A model generated the notes under the pieces. The model was given only the letters and a program-made list of their open reading frames with translations. It was not told where the DNA came from and ran no database searches. Made by a program: the position numbers and the translations under genes. From contig LNDX01000007.1 of assembly GCA_001464475.1 (NCBI GenBank), forward strand, positions 54,101 through 118,100: a DNA stretch of 64,000 bases, written 5' to 3'. Of this stretch, positions 55,427 to 64,000 are shown in pieces; the first letter of the stretch is position 1, and every line of letters starts with the position of its first letter. The stretch comes from Flavobacteriaceae bacterium Ga0077528 (lineage in GTDB: Bacteria; Bacteroidota; Bacteroidia; Flavobacteriales; Flavobacteriaceae).

Positions 55427-55762
55427 ATCTACTAAATGTATTTTAATAAAACACGATTATTGGTAATATTTTAACGATAAAATGGTAATTTTATTGTTTT
55501 TTGTATGTATTTGATTACATAAATTAATTCATTTATCAGAATGAGTTATTTAGTGGGAATGAAAATCCGTGCCCACAATGAAAATAACCTGGTTATTTAG
55601 GTGAAAAAGGAATGTTAGATGGTGTTTGTGTTTTTCAATATTTTAAATTGCAGAACCACACCACGCGAAGGGATTCGTGCAGTAGCTGCGATTCGCTCGG
55701 TAGCTGTGTTTGTAAATTTTAGCATATGTAAGTAATTTCAATAAAACGGAAGAATAATAAAA
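55427..55762. other. Intergenic region with small palindromes, no gene seen
   Basis: It holds the divergent leader of the T9SS gene, an interrupted palindrome GTGGG...CCCAC at 55553-55576 and a hairpin-like GC-rich stretch at 55664-55696 (GCGAA...GCAGTAGCTGC...TTCGC) unlike the AT-rich surroundings, which may be a dispersed-repeat copy. No open frame of gene-like quality is present. Confidence 0.5.
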
Positions 55763-55770
55763 TTGATTTG

Positions 55771-55778
55771 TAATTTTG
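55771..55778 (+). promoter_or_regulatory. Promoter minus-7 element (TAATTTTG) inside the TTG-extended frame
   Basis: TAATTTTG matches TAnnTTTG, 21 bases before ATG 55799. The open frame could be extended to TTG 55763, but that codon lies upstream of the predicted transcription start, so ATG 55799 is preferred. Confidence 0.55.
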
Positions 55779-55798
55779 AAATCTATAAAGTTTTCACA

Positions 55799-56569
55799 AT
55801 GACCAAATATTTAAGTTTTACGTTTCTATTGTTGCTAGTTTCTTGTTCGGGACAAACGAAATTGGGTGAACCTGAAGTTAATCCAACAGAGATTCAAAGT
55901 AATTTTATGAATTGGTGGAAATATCACAATGAAAACATCATGCTTTCAAGAGATTTTACGCCAATTGATGAAAACGGAACCGTAATTGAGAAAAGTGCTT
56001 TCTTGAAAACTTTGATGGATGGAAAAACGATTCCTATTCGTTTAAAAACTGCGGACACGATTTTCCAATACCAATTGTTCAAACTTTTACCAAATTCTGA
56101 TGCTAATATTAAAGCGACTATTGCTCAAGTGTCGTTTGATGAAAATGATAATTTTAACCAAGAAGGCAAACCGTTTCCGAAGTTTACTTTCACTGATTTA
56201 GAAGGAAATACCATTTCTAATGAATCTATGAAAGGCAAGATTATGGTTGTGAAATGTTGGTTTATTCATTGTGCGGTTTGTGTGAAAGAAATTCCTTCGT
56301 TGAACGAAATGGTTAATCAATACAAAGACCGAAAAGACATTGTTTTTGTAAGTTTAGCTGAAGATACGCCAGAACAATTGAAAGTGTTTTTAGCCAAAAA
56401 ACCATTATCATATTCCGTAGTTCCCAACATGAAAAAATACATGAACGAAGTGTTGCAATTGAATGCTTTTCCAACGCATTTTATAGTGAATAAAGACGGT
56501 AATATTGTAAAAGTTTTAGCCAACGATCATGCTTTGAAAGTAGCTTTGGAAAAGGAGAGTAGGAAGTAG
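55799..56569 (+). CDS. TlpA/thioredoxin-like lipoprotein
   Basis: 256 residues with a lipoprotein signal (MTKYLSFTFLLLLVSC, lipidated Cys 16). The thioredoxin-fold domain starts near residue 120 (GKPFPKFTFTDLEGN), has the redox motif CWFIHCAVC (Cys 158 and Cys 161, CAVC) and the cis-proline loop NAFPTHFIV. The His just before the first Cys replaces the usual Trp of WCxxC, an unusual feature. The N-terminal 110 residues are unassigned. It probably reduces disulfides or carries electrons to envelope proteins in the periplasm. It is a single gene. Confidence 0.83.
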   Translation: MTKYLSFTFLLLLVSCSGQTKLGEPEVNPTEIQSNFMNWWKYHNENIMLSRDFTPIDENGTVIEKSAFLKTLMDGKTIPIRLKTADTIFQYQLFKLLPNSDANIKATIAQVSFDENDNFNQEGKPFPKFTFTDLEGNTISNESMKGKIMVVKCWFIHCAVCVKEIPSLNEMVNQYKDRKDIVFVSLAEDTPEQLKVFLAKKPLSYSVVPNMKKYMNEVLQLNAFPTHFIVNKDGNIVKVLANDHALKVALEKESRK

Positions 56570-56611
56570 GGGTTTTTGTTAGTTTTTTATCATAGAATGC
56601 GCAGTTTGATT

Positions 56612-57034
56612 TTACTTTTTAATTAAATGCTTTTCAATATACTCCGCCAAATTCCCACAATCTTTGTTCTCTTTTGTGTTACAATGACAAGGCTTAAGAA
56701 AATAGTAATAATCATTTAAATAAAAAGAGTCAAAATTAAATTTTCCACTTACAAAAAGGCAAGATTGAATCATGTAATAGAACTGAACTTCTTTTTTAAA
56801 ATCTGAATCAATGTCTCATTTTTTGTAGACAAAATATTTTACTTCTTTTGAGTTACCTTTTGTATTTATAAAAGTAACATTATATTGGATTTCTTTACCA
56901 AGAAAGCTGCTTTTGTCTTCATCAATTTTTATAGCCCAATTTTCACATTTAAATTCTTTCCAATCATTTTCCAATGTCTGAGCTTGGCTGATTTCGAAAC
57001 AAAAAAGTGAGAATATGATAAGGAATGTTTTCAT
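56612..57034 (-). pseudogene. Small exported protein gene interrupted by an in-frame TGA
   Basis: Reading from ATG 57034 gives a signal peptide (MKTFLIIFSLFCFEISQAQ) and 72 residues, then TGA at 56816-56818. The same frame continues without interruption for 67 more codons of protein-like sequence (DIDSDFKKEVQFYYMIQSC through PCHCNTKENKDCGNLAEYI) to TAA at 56612. The continuity of frame, the Cys-rich end and the lack of a new start codon argue for one 140-codon gene broken by a single nonsense change. Alternatively only the first 72 residues are made. The family is not recognised. Confidence 0.6.
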
Positions 57035-57081
57035 GATTTAACAACGAAATTTTTATTAATGCACAATTTAAAATTAAATAC

Positions 57082-57216
57082 ATCTCATAATTAGATGCAA
57101 CAACCAATCACATCCTTCACAAATATACCAATTTCCAACAAAGACTTAGCTTGGTTTTGAAAGGTTAGTTTTAATTTTTATTGTTGGCGCGGATTGCAAA
57201 TCCGAGCTATCGGTTC
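57082..57216. repeat. Repeat copy A of a ~135-base dispersed element
   Basis: The element runs from a TCTCATAATTAGATGCAACA string to CGGATTGCAAATCCGAGCTA, with the small palindrome CGGATT-GCA-AATCCG near its end. It matches copy B (57676-57812) over its right half and copy C (59577-59650) over its left half. Confidence 0.85.
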
Positions 57217-57262
57217 TATTGGGTGTTAAATTATAGTTTTTTGCAATTTTTATTATAGCAAA

Positions 57263-57625
57263 TTATAAATTATCCCACCATTCTGGACTTTGTTGATCTA
57301 TATCTAGGCTATCATCATAATATTCGCTATCCCAATTTGTTCCATATTCATTAGACTGTCTATCTTCTTCTTTTTGTTGTTGCCATAATTGGTCATCGTA
57401 CCATTCATCAATTTTATCTTTTAACCTCTCACTTGGTCCTTCAAATGAAAAAAAACCTGCGTTGATTTTTTTTATTTCATCAACCGTTATGTCATTTATA
57501 GCAAAGTTATCAATGTTCATTATGCACCACTCAATATACATAATATTTTCTGTCGCAACATCTTTTAGAGTCTTACCTTGATATTTTCCAAAATTTAATA
57601 TTGTGTCTAAATAATAAAATTTCAT
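57263..57625 (-). CDS. Small protein with ExoX C-terminal-like motif
   Basis: 120 residues. The start (residues 10-36) reads NFGKYQGKTLKDVATENIMYIEW, the FGKYKGK-x-L-x-E-V...Y-x-x-W pattern of the exodeoxyribonuclease X C-terminal domain, thought to bind nucleic acid. No DEDD exonuclease domain is present, so this is an isolated accessory domain. The C-terminal 60 residues are acidic and rich in Gln, Asp and Trp. It stands alone between repeat copies A and B, so it may have travelled as a repeat-bounded unit with the HEPN/DUF262 pair. Confidence 0.6.
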   Translation of the reverse strand: MKFYYLDTILNFGKYQGKTLKDVATENIMYIEWCIMNIDNFAINDITVDEIKKINAGFFSFEGPSERLKDKIDEWYDDQLWQQQKEEDRQSNEYGTNWDSEYYDDSLDIDQQSPEWWDNL

Positions 57626-57675
57626 ATGATTTAATTTTTAGTCAATTTATTTTAGGATGAGAGTTGTTTTAAACA

Positions 57676-57812
57676 TACTGATAACTCATAAATAAATACA
57701 ACTCTTAAATTGTATTGTTGACAAATAAACTAATTTCAAACAATACTTTACTTGGTTTCGAACGGTTAGTTTTGATTTTATTGTGGGTACTGATTGTAAA
57801 TCCGCACTATAG
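57676..57812. repeat. Repeat copy B, ending at the HEPN gene stop codon
   Basis: It matches copy A from TTTCAAACAATACTTTACTTGG onwards (GGTTAGTTTTGATTTTATTG, TGATTGTAAATCCGCACTAT) and copy C at its left end (ATAACTCATAAATAAATACAAC). The TAG stop of the HEPN gene (57807-57809) is part of its right edge. Confidence 0.8.
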
Positions 57813-58448
57813 AATTTTTTTGTATTCTTCTAATGTTACAATATTTGTTAATTTATCTTTTATATCATCCATGATGAATAATATTTCACGATGTAAATCA
57901 GAAAATTCAATATCATCAAGTAAGACATATTCTCCATGTGCTATAGAATTTCTATTCTTTAATAATATTTGATCGATTAAATTACTTTTTAATTCATAAT
58001 TTGAATAGTCAATTCCTACTGAAGTTAAAATCTCTCTCAATATATTTGAGTTTAAATTTGACCCTGTTTTAATAATATTTTCTGTAGGTATTGTTGCTCT
58101 TTGATTTAATTGATTTAAAATAAAATCAACAATTTGACAATGAACTGTAACTTTATTTGATTCTTCAAAACTTTTGAGTTCATTTTTTATTGAAATAGCT
58201 AGTAAATTTTCTTTTAGTTCATTGTAATTTAATCTCTTTAATTTTAAATATTTAAGGAAATTTTCGCATGCATTTTTAATGTAGCCCTCAAAATGAGCAT
58301 ACAACAACAACACACCACTTCGCAAATTTGTTTTGTAATTAGGTGTTCCAACTCTTATGTTTGATTTGACATACGTTAATTCTTTTTTTCTCCAAGCCAA
58401 ATCTTCATTCAATGCATCAAAAAAATCTTCTTTTGTATTAAGCCTCAT
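57807..58448 (-). CDS. MAE_28990-type HEPN protein, putative RNase
   Basis: 213 residues, all helical. The HEPN ribonuclease motif R-x4-6-H appears as RNSIAHGE (Arg 166, His 171). The segment NLRSGVLLLYAHFEGYIKNACENF (41-64) is typical of the MAE_28990/MAE_18760 branch of HEPN proteins. HEPN domains in defence and toxin systems cut RNA. It overlaps the DUF262 gene before it by 11 bases, so the two are produced together and probably act as a pair, the DUF262 protein sensing or restraining the HEPN effector. The stop codon lies on repeat copy B. Confidence 0.82.
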   Translation of the reverse strand: MRLNTKEDFFDALNEDLAWRKKELTYVKSNIRVGTPNYKTNLRSGVLLLYAHFEGYIKNACENFLKYLKLKRLNYNELKENLLAISIKNELKSFEESNKVTVHCQIVDFILNQLNQRATIPTENIIKTGSNLNSNILREILTSVGIDYSNYELKSNLIDQILLKNRNSIAHGEYVLLDDIEFSDLHREILFIMDDIKDKLTNIVTLEEYKKIL

Positions 58449-59547
58449 TTGAAAATAATTTTAGCCCAAGAGGAATTAAAACTGGCAATCTTGATGTTAC
58501 ATTAACTCCACTTCCATATTTAGATAAAAACTGTGGTAATTCCCATATGTTTTTTATGTTTTCCAATAAAGTTTCTCCGTCTCTTAAAGTACCTTTTTCT
58601 ATATTTTTCCCAACACCAATACTAATAGTTTCAAAAAGAGATAATAAAAATTTGCCTTGAAATTTATCATGATGCTTTACATACCTTTTAAAGACATCTT
58701 CTCCAATTAAACTGTTGAGAGTTCCAAAGGTTTCTTCAAAAATTGCTTTTTCTTTATCCTTATCAAATGAATCATCTTCAGCATAAGAAATCATCTTGTT
58801 TGTAATAAATTCTGATAAATCTGTAACTCCTTTTATTTCATCTATTTTTATGTTTTTGTAGATAAAATACCTTAATGCTAATTCGATATGATATTGTTCT
58901 TCAATAAGTCTGTCAGCAAGTGAAATTGTATTTAAAAAATTTTCATTATTTGATATATCTTTAAGCCAATAATAAAATTCTTTGTTTATCATTATCAACA
59001 AACAATTTCTTACCTCTTGGTCGGACAATCTTGAACCTAGGGTGTTAATTCTTTGAAAAAGTTCAAATTTTACATTTTTATCACTTTGTTTTTTTACAAT
59101 TTTCACATCAATTTTGACCCTTTTTATTTCCAATTTTAAGCTATTGTCTATTTCATAATTTTTATTAGGGTTACTCCATTTGAATCCAGCTAATTTGTCA
59201 AGATGTGGTGTTGAAACAAGAGTACTTCCGGGTAAAGTAATACCATTCTCATCTTTTAGAATTTCCATGAATTCAAATATTGTGGAAAGCCTTTGTAGAC
59301 CATCAATAACATCCCAAATACCGTCTTCTCTTTGAGATACAAAAATAGAAGGTATCGGAATACCTAATAAAATTGATTCAATAAGCTTTGATTTTTGAAT
59401 GTCATTCCACCTAAAAATTCTTTGGAAATCAGGATGAATATCCAGTTCACCATCTTTATATATACTTGCCAACTCACCAATCGACATTGGATAGCCATCT
59501 GTGTGAATTTCTTTTGATTTTTCTTGTACTTGTTCTAAAAGTGTCAT
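58438..59547 (-). CDS. DUF262 protein paired with the HEPN gene
   Basis: 369 residues. The ParB-like DUF262 motifs are HPDFQRIFRW (38-47) and WDVIDGLQRLSTI with DGLQR (82-86), a Leu in the usual DGQQR. FELFQRINTLGSRLSDQEVRNCLL follows, the usual conserved block of the family. No DUF1524 nuclease is attached, so the effector is likely the HEPN RNase encoded by the overlapping gene. This two-gene layout differs from the GmrSD-like genes at 39.5-43.9 kb. No promoter was identified; repeat copy C lies just upstream. Confidence 0.82.
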   Translation of the reverse strand: MTLLEQVQEKSKEIHTDGYPMSIGELASIYKDGELDIHPDFQRIFRWNDIQKSKLIESILLGIPIPSIFVSQREDGIWDVIDGLQRLSTIFEFMEILKDENGITLPGSTLVSTPHLDKLAGFKWSNPNKNYEIDNSLKLEIKRVKIDVKIVKKQSDKNVKFELFQRINTLGSRLSDQEVRNCLLIMINKEFYYWLKDISNNENFLNTISLADRLIEEQYHIELALRYFIYKNIKIDEIKGVTDLSEFITNKMISYAEDDSFDKDKEKAIFEETFGTLNSLIGEDVFKRYVKHHDKFQGKFLLSLFETISIGVGKNIEKGTLRDGETLLENIKNIWELPQFLSKYGSGVNVTSRLPVLIPLGLKLFSNEA

Positions 59548-59576
59548 TTGTATTTTTTTTAAGATTTTTTTTCTAA

Positions 59577-59650
59577 ACTATTGCATAACTCATAAATAGA
59601 TGCAACAACATAATCACATCTCTCACAAATATACCAAATTCCTACAAATA
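59577..59650. repeat. Repeat copy C (left half only)
   Basis: ATTGCATAACTCATAAATAGATGCAACAAC and CACAAATATACCAAATTCC match copies A and B; the right half with the GGATT palindrome is missing. It lies 30 bases upstream of the DUF262 start. Confidence 0.75.
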
Positions 59651-59747
59651 CCAACCGCGTATTTTTACCTGTTTATCAACAAAATGTTGGGCAAAAGTGC
59701 TTAGAAAAAAACTGAATATTGAACACTGAAAACTGAACACTTTTCAC

Positions 59748-59755
59748 TACTTTTG
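59748..59755 (+). promoter_or_regulatory. Promoter minus-7 element (TACTTTTG) of the ABC-F gene
   Basis: TACTTTTG fits TAnnTTTG exactly and is followed by a C, as often in this phylum. Start codon at 59780, leader about 18 bases. The upstream 40 bases are ACTGAACACTGAAAACTG short repeats. Confidence 0.65.
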
Positions 59756-59767
59756 CACCGAAATTAA

Positions 59768-61399
<1,632 letters not shown>

Positions 61400-61420
61400 G
61401 TACGAAGTAAGAAATAGAAA

Positions 61421-61454
61421 AAAGGTCTAAAATTTTAATTTTAGACCTTTTTTT
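61421..61454. terminator. Intrinsic terminator, usable from both strands
   Basis: A perfect stem of 13-14 bp (AAAGGTCTAAAAT / ATTTTAGACCTTT) is followed by T residues on the plus strand and by TTTTTCTATTT on the minus strand. It lies 21 bases after the ABC-F stop and 38 bases from the stop of the convergent acyltransferase gene. Confidence 0.85.
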
Positions 61455-61491
61455 ATACTGAACACTGAACACTGCGACTGAAAACTGAACA

Positions 61492-62361
61492 CTACTTCTT
61501 ATGTTTCCAGCGTTTGTGTGTCCACAAGTAAAATTCTGGTGCTTCGTAGATTTGTTGTTCTACTTTTCTCATGAAATTTTCTGATAGTTTATAATCTGGA
61601 ATGGATTTTACATCATCAGAAAGTACTTCGAAAGAAGCTTCATAATAACCACGTTTTACTTTCTTTACTTTTAAGAAAATTACATTCATATCATATCGTT
61701 TCGCAAGCATTTCAGCTCCAACATGAATAGGAGTTTGGATTCCTAGAAAGCTATCCCAATACATATTATCGGATCTTCTAGGAGTTTGGTCACTTGCAAA
61801 ACCAAAGATTCCTAATACTCCATTTTTTGCATTTTCTTCAATGCAGTTCTTGGTTTCTTTGGTCGTTATAAGGTAGGCTTTAAATTTTGCTCGAATATTT
61901 TTTACTAATTTATCAAAATACGGATTTGCAATTTTTTTATAAATTCCATATCCTTTGAAAGTAATGTGATTGTTCATCGATAAAACCCATTCGTAACTTG
62001 CATAATGTGCGCACATTAGAGCTATACTTTTTCCTTTTTTTTCTAAATCTAGATAAACCTCAAGATTTGTATAGCTAAAACGTTTATTAATTTCTTTTTC
62101 GGAAATCGACATTGTTTTTATCATCTCAAGAAACATATCGCACAAGTGATGGAAGGATTTTTTCTCAATAATCAATCGCTCTTGTTCAGACAAATGAGGA
62201 AGTGCAAGGGCAATATTTTTTCTAACTGTTTTTTTTCGATAACCAATTACACGATAGATTAAAAGATAAACAAAATCAGAAAATAGGTATAGTATAGGAA
62301 ATGGCAGAATTGAAATTAGCCATAGAATAGGGTAGACAAGAAGGTAAATTAAAAACTGCAT
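61492..62361 (-). CDS. LpxL/HtrB-type lipid A acyltransferase family protein
   Basis: 289 residues from ATG 62361. An in-frame TTG at 62379 lies inside the minus-7 promoter element and would not be transcribed. The N-terminal membrane anchor is MQFLIYLLVYPILWLISILPF. The catalytic H-x4-E motif is HYASYE (His 119, Glu 124), then GFASDQTPRRSDN and FLGIQTPIHVGAEMLAKRYD, both typical. The family adds a secondary acyl chain to lipid A precursors at the inner membrane; in Bacteroidota some members make aminolipids instead. The C-terminus LWTHKRWKHKK is basic as usual. Confidence 0.85.
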   Translation of the reverse strand: MQFLIYLLVYPILWLISILPFPILYLFSDFVYLLIYRVIGYRKKTVRKNIALALPHLSEQERLIIEKKSFHHLCDMFLEMIKTMSISEKEINKRFSYTNLEVYLDLEKKGKSIALMCAHYASYEWVLSMNNHITFKGYGIYKKIANPYFDKLVKNIRAKFKAYLITTKETKNCIEENAKNGVLGIFGFASDQTPRRSDNMYWDSFLGIQTPIHVGAEMLAKRYDMNVIFLKVKKVKRGYYEASFEVLSDDVKSIPDYKLSENFMRKVEQQIYEAPEFYLWTHKRWKHKK

Positions 62362-62376
62362 TCCTTTATTTTTATG

Positions 62377-62405
62377 CAAATATACAGTTTCTGATAATTT
62401 AACAA
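62377..62405 (-). promoter_or_regulatory. Promoter of the acyltransferase gene (TTG-N18-TATATTTG)
   Basis: On the minus strand TATATTTG occupies 62384-62377 and TTG lies 18 bases upstream (62405-62403). The leader would be about ten bases. On the plus strand, TATTTTTA at about 62439-62446 may serve the rhomboid gene. Confidence 0.6.
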
Positions 62406-62461
62406 CTTTGGTTTAACAAAACCTAAAGAACAATTCCTATTTTTACGCAAAATAGTTTGAT

Positions 62462-63109
62462 ATGGAGTACAATTTGTTTTTGATTGGATTGATAGCATTG
62501 AATATTGTGATTAGTTTTAAAGGATTTGATGACTTGTCTTTTTTTAGAAAGTATCAATTTCATGTTGGAAGTATTCGTTCTGGAGAGCAGATTAGAATGA
62601 TTTCGTCTGGATTTCTTCATGTTGATATTGGTCATTTGGCTTTTAATATGTTATCACTTTACTTTTTTGCACCAGTTGTCTATGGAATTCTTAATAATTT
62701 TTCATTCGTATTAATCTATTTTGCGAGTCTTATCTTCGGAAGTCTTCTTACTATGATTTTTCATAAAGATGATTATAGTTATAGTGCTGTTGGAGCTTCT
62801 GGAGCAGTTATGGGAATTATTTATTCGGCAATTTTATTAGATCCAAGTTTAGATATTTATTTCTTTTTTATACCAATTCCAATTCCAGGTTACATTTTCG
62901 GAATAGGATATTTGCTTTACTCAATTTATGGTATGAAAGCAAAAAGCGATAATATTGGACACACAGCACATTTTGGAGGCGCTATTGGTGGCTACTTATT
63001 TACATTAATGAAAATGCCTTCTTTGTTTATAGATAATACATTTATGGTTGTGATTTTGGCAATTCCAATTCTTATTTTGTTTGTAATGGCTAAACGAGGC
63101 AAGCTATAA
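62462..63109 (+). CDS. Rhomboid-family intramembrane serine protease
   Basis: 215 residues with six membrane segments. The catalytic Ser 113 is in GASGAVMG and the catalytic His 170 in HTAHFGGAIGG; the stabilising HVDIGHLAFNM motif (His 53, His 58, Asn 62) is present in segment two. All hallmarks of an active rhomboid are therefore visible. It cleaves membrane segments of other proteins; the substrate is unknown. It is divergent from the acyltransferase gene. Confidence 0.92.
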   Translation: MEYNLFLIGLIALNIVISFKGFDDLSFFRKYQFHVGSIRSGEQIRMISSGFLHVDIGHLAFNMLSLYFFAPVVYGILNNFSFVLIYFASLIFGSLLTMIFHKDDYSYSAVGASGAVMGIIYSAILLDPSLDIYFFFIPIPIPGYIFGIGYLLYSIYGMKAKSDNIGHTAHFGGAIGGYLFTLMKMPSLFIDNTFMVVILAIPILILFVMAKRGKL

Positions 63110-63152
63110 TTGGCACGGCTTTTGGATATCACTTTTTATAAAACATAGAATC

Positions 63153-63839
63153 ATGAAAAAAACAATTTTAATTTTAATGACATTCATTGCTACGATGACA
63201 CAAGCACAAGAACAAAAACAAATCCCACAAGTATCCGTTTCAGGAGAAGGAAAAGTTATGGTAAAACCAGACCATATCGTCATCAATTTTGGTGTTGAAA
63301 ACACTGGAAAAGATGCAACCGAAGTAAAAAAACTTAATGATGAAACGGTTGATAAAGTTGTGAAATTTGTAAAGAAATTTGGTATTCCAACTTCCGATTT
63401 TCAAACAACAAGCGTGAGTTTAAATAGAAATTACGATTATGAAAAGAAGAAATACAATTACCAAGCATCGCAGACAATAAGTATTACCTTAAAAGATATT
63501 ACAAAATATGACGCTTTAATGATGGGATTGGTTGATAATGGTATCAATAACATTAGCGATGTTGAATTCAAATCTTCTAAAATTGAAGAATATAAATCGG
63601 AAGCTAGAAAACTTGCAATGAAAGATGCTAAACGCAAAGCAGAGGATTATGTTTCTGTTTTAAATCAAAAAATAGGGAAGGCGATTTTGATTACTGATAA
63701 TACGCAATCTTTTTATGCGCCTCCTGTTATGTACAAAGCCGATATGATGGTTGCTGAAGCAGGTGCACCAAGAGAAACCCTTGCCGTTGGAGAGATTGAA
63801 GTTTCTGCCAATGTTTCTGTAAGTTTTATTTTAGAATAA
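63153..63839 (+). CDS. Exported SIMPL-domain protein (DUF541)
   Basis: 228 residues with a signal peptide (MKKTILILMTFIATMTQAQ). The SIMPL/DUF541 domain fills the rest: VSVSGEGKVMVKPDHIVINFGVE, then SRNYDYEKK-like text, DALMMGLVDNGINNISDVEF, LAMKDAKRKAEDYVSVLNQKIG and the closing EIEVSANVSVSFIL. Members of this family occur in the periplasm or outer membrane of many bacteria (YggE), sometimes linked to oxidative stress, but have no known activity. A terminator follows. It may be co-transcribed with the rhomboid gene 43 bases upstream. Confidence 0.9.
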   Translation: MKKTILILMTFIATMTQAQEQKQIPQVSVSGEGKVMVKPDHIVINFGVENTGKDATEVKKLNDETVDKVVKFVKKFGIPTSDFQTTSVSLNRNYDYEKKKYNYQASQTISITLKDITKYDALMMGLVDNGINNISDVEFKSSKIEEYKSEARKLAMKDAKRKAEDYVSVLNQKIGKAILITDNTQSFYAPPVMYKADMMVAEAGAPRETLAVGEIEVSANVSVSFILE

Positions 63840-63860
63840 TTTATCTCTTATATTAAATAA

Positions 63861-63888
63861 AAAAACTCCTCATTTTTGAGGAGTTTTT
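63861..63888 (+). terminator. Intrinsic terminator after the SIMPL gene
   Basis: A perfect 12-bp stem (AAAAACTCCTCA / TGAGGAGTTTTT) with a TTTT loop and trailing T residues. The A-run on the other side gives a T-tract on the minus strand too, so it can also stop the convergent T9SS gene at 63911. Confidence 0.85.
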
Positions 63889-63910
63889 TGTTTGTTTATA
63901 TGTTGTTTTT

Positions 63911-64000
63911 TTATCTTTTTAATGAGAAATGGGCTTTAAATTGTTTCATCGCACCAGCTTCTGGATAGTCAACTGTAAACCAGTAATCCGTTGAAGGCAT
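63911..64000 (-). CDS. C-terminal end of a T9SS type B cargo protein (partial)
   Basis: Only 29 codons and the stop (TAA, 63911-63913) are inside the window. The text PSTDYWFTVDYPEAGAMKQFKAHFSLKR ends in DYWF...HFSLKR, the same ending as the type B sorting domain of the gene at 52103 (DYWFVAY...HFSMKR). The remainder lies beyond position 64000. The protein is therefore another gliding-type type IX secreted protein of unknown role. Confidence 0.8.
   Translation of the reverse strand: MPSTDYWFTVDYPEAGAMKQFKAHFSLKR

Overview
The window looks like chromosome of a Flavobacterium-type member of the Flavobacteriaceae (Bacteroidota). The evidence is an AT-rich base composition, Bacteroidota-type promoters (TAnnTTTG minus-7 elements), two proteins with a type IX secretion type B sorting domain, a dispersed set of menaquinone genes (menB, menA, menC), a SusE-less but secretion-rich gene set, and families of dispersed repeats between genes. 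No rRNA, tRNA or CRISPR array was recognised.

Layout. Positions 1-5.6 kb hold exported proteins: a delta-60 repeat protein cut by the window edge, an NlpC/P60-like peptidase, a DOPA-dioxygenase-type enzyme, a papain-like C1 peptidase with a small exported partner. From 5.6 to 14.5 kb lies a mostly forward housekeeping block with menB, two bacterial-PH membrane proteins (YdbS/YdbT type), menA, a UPF0173 hydrolase, a TPR protein and menC. A three-gene MacA/LolC/LolD-like export system follows (14.6-17.6 kb), then guaC, a NUDIX hydrolase, a VWA protein with its MoxR-type AAA+ partner, an acyltransferase, a GH3 beta-glucosidase and a tail-fibre-like S74 protein.

From 27.1 to 30.0 kb there are three clusters of short hairpin repeats with a constant loop. 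A small GIY-YIG nuclease gene sits among them and its last codons are themselves one of the hairpins. The repeats start within a few bases of the stop codon of every neighbouring gene. This resembles a REP/REPIN-like family with a candidate GIY-YIG mobiliser.

From 30.0 to 48.4 kb there is a leftward defence island. A promoter just upstream of hsdM drives hsdM, hsdS, two small unknown genes, a DUF4365-like nuclease, two overlapping DUF262 (GmrSD-like) genes and hsdR in one compact run. It is followed by a multi-zinc-ribbon/HNH-like protein and by mcrB (with an EVE reader domain) and mcrC. Type I restriction, GmrSD-like and McrBC-like type IV modules therefore appear to be stacked. A second small defence-like pair, a MAE_28990-type HEPN RNase overlapping a DUF262 gene, lies at 57.8-59.5 kb between copies of another repeat.

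The rest (48.5-64 kb) contains exported proteins, a 1,101-residue T9SS cargo protein, a thioredoxin-like lipoprotein, a small exported gene broken by an in-frame TGA, an ABC-F ATPase with one degenerate composite site, an LpxL-type acyltransferase, a rhomboid protease, a SIMPL-domain protein and the 3-prime end of another T9SS cargo gene. All names are from motifs read by eye; no database search was run.
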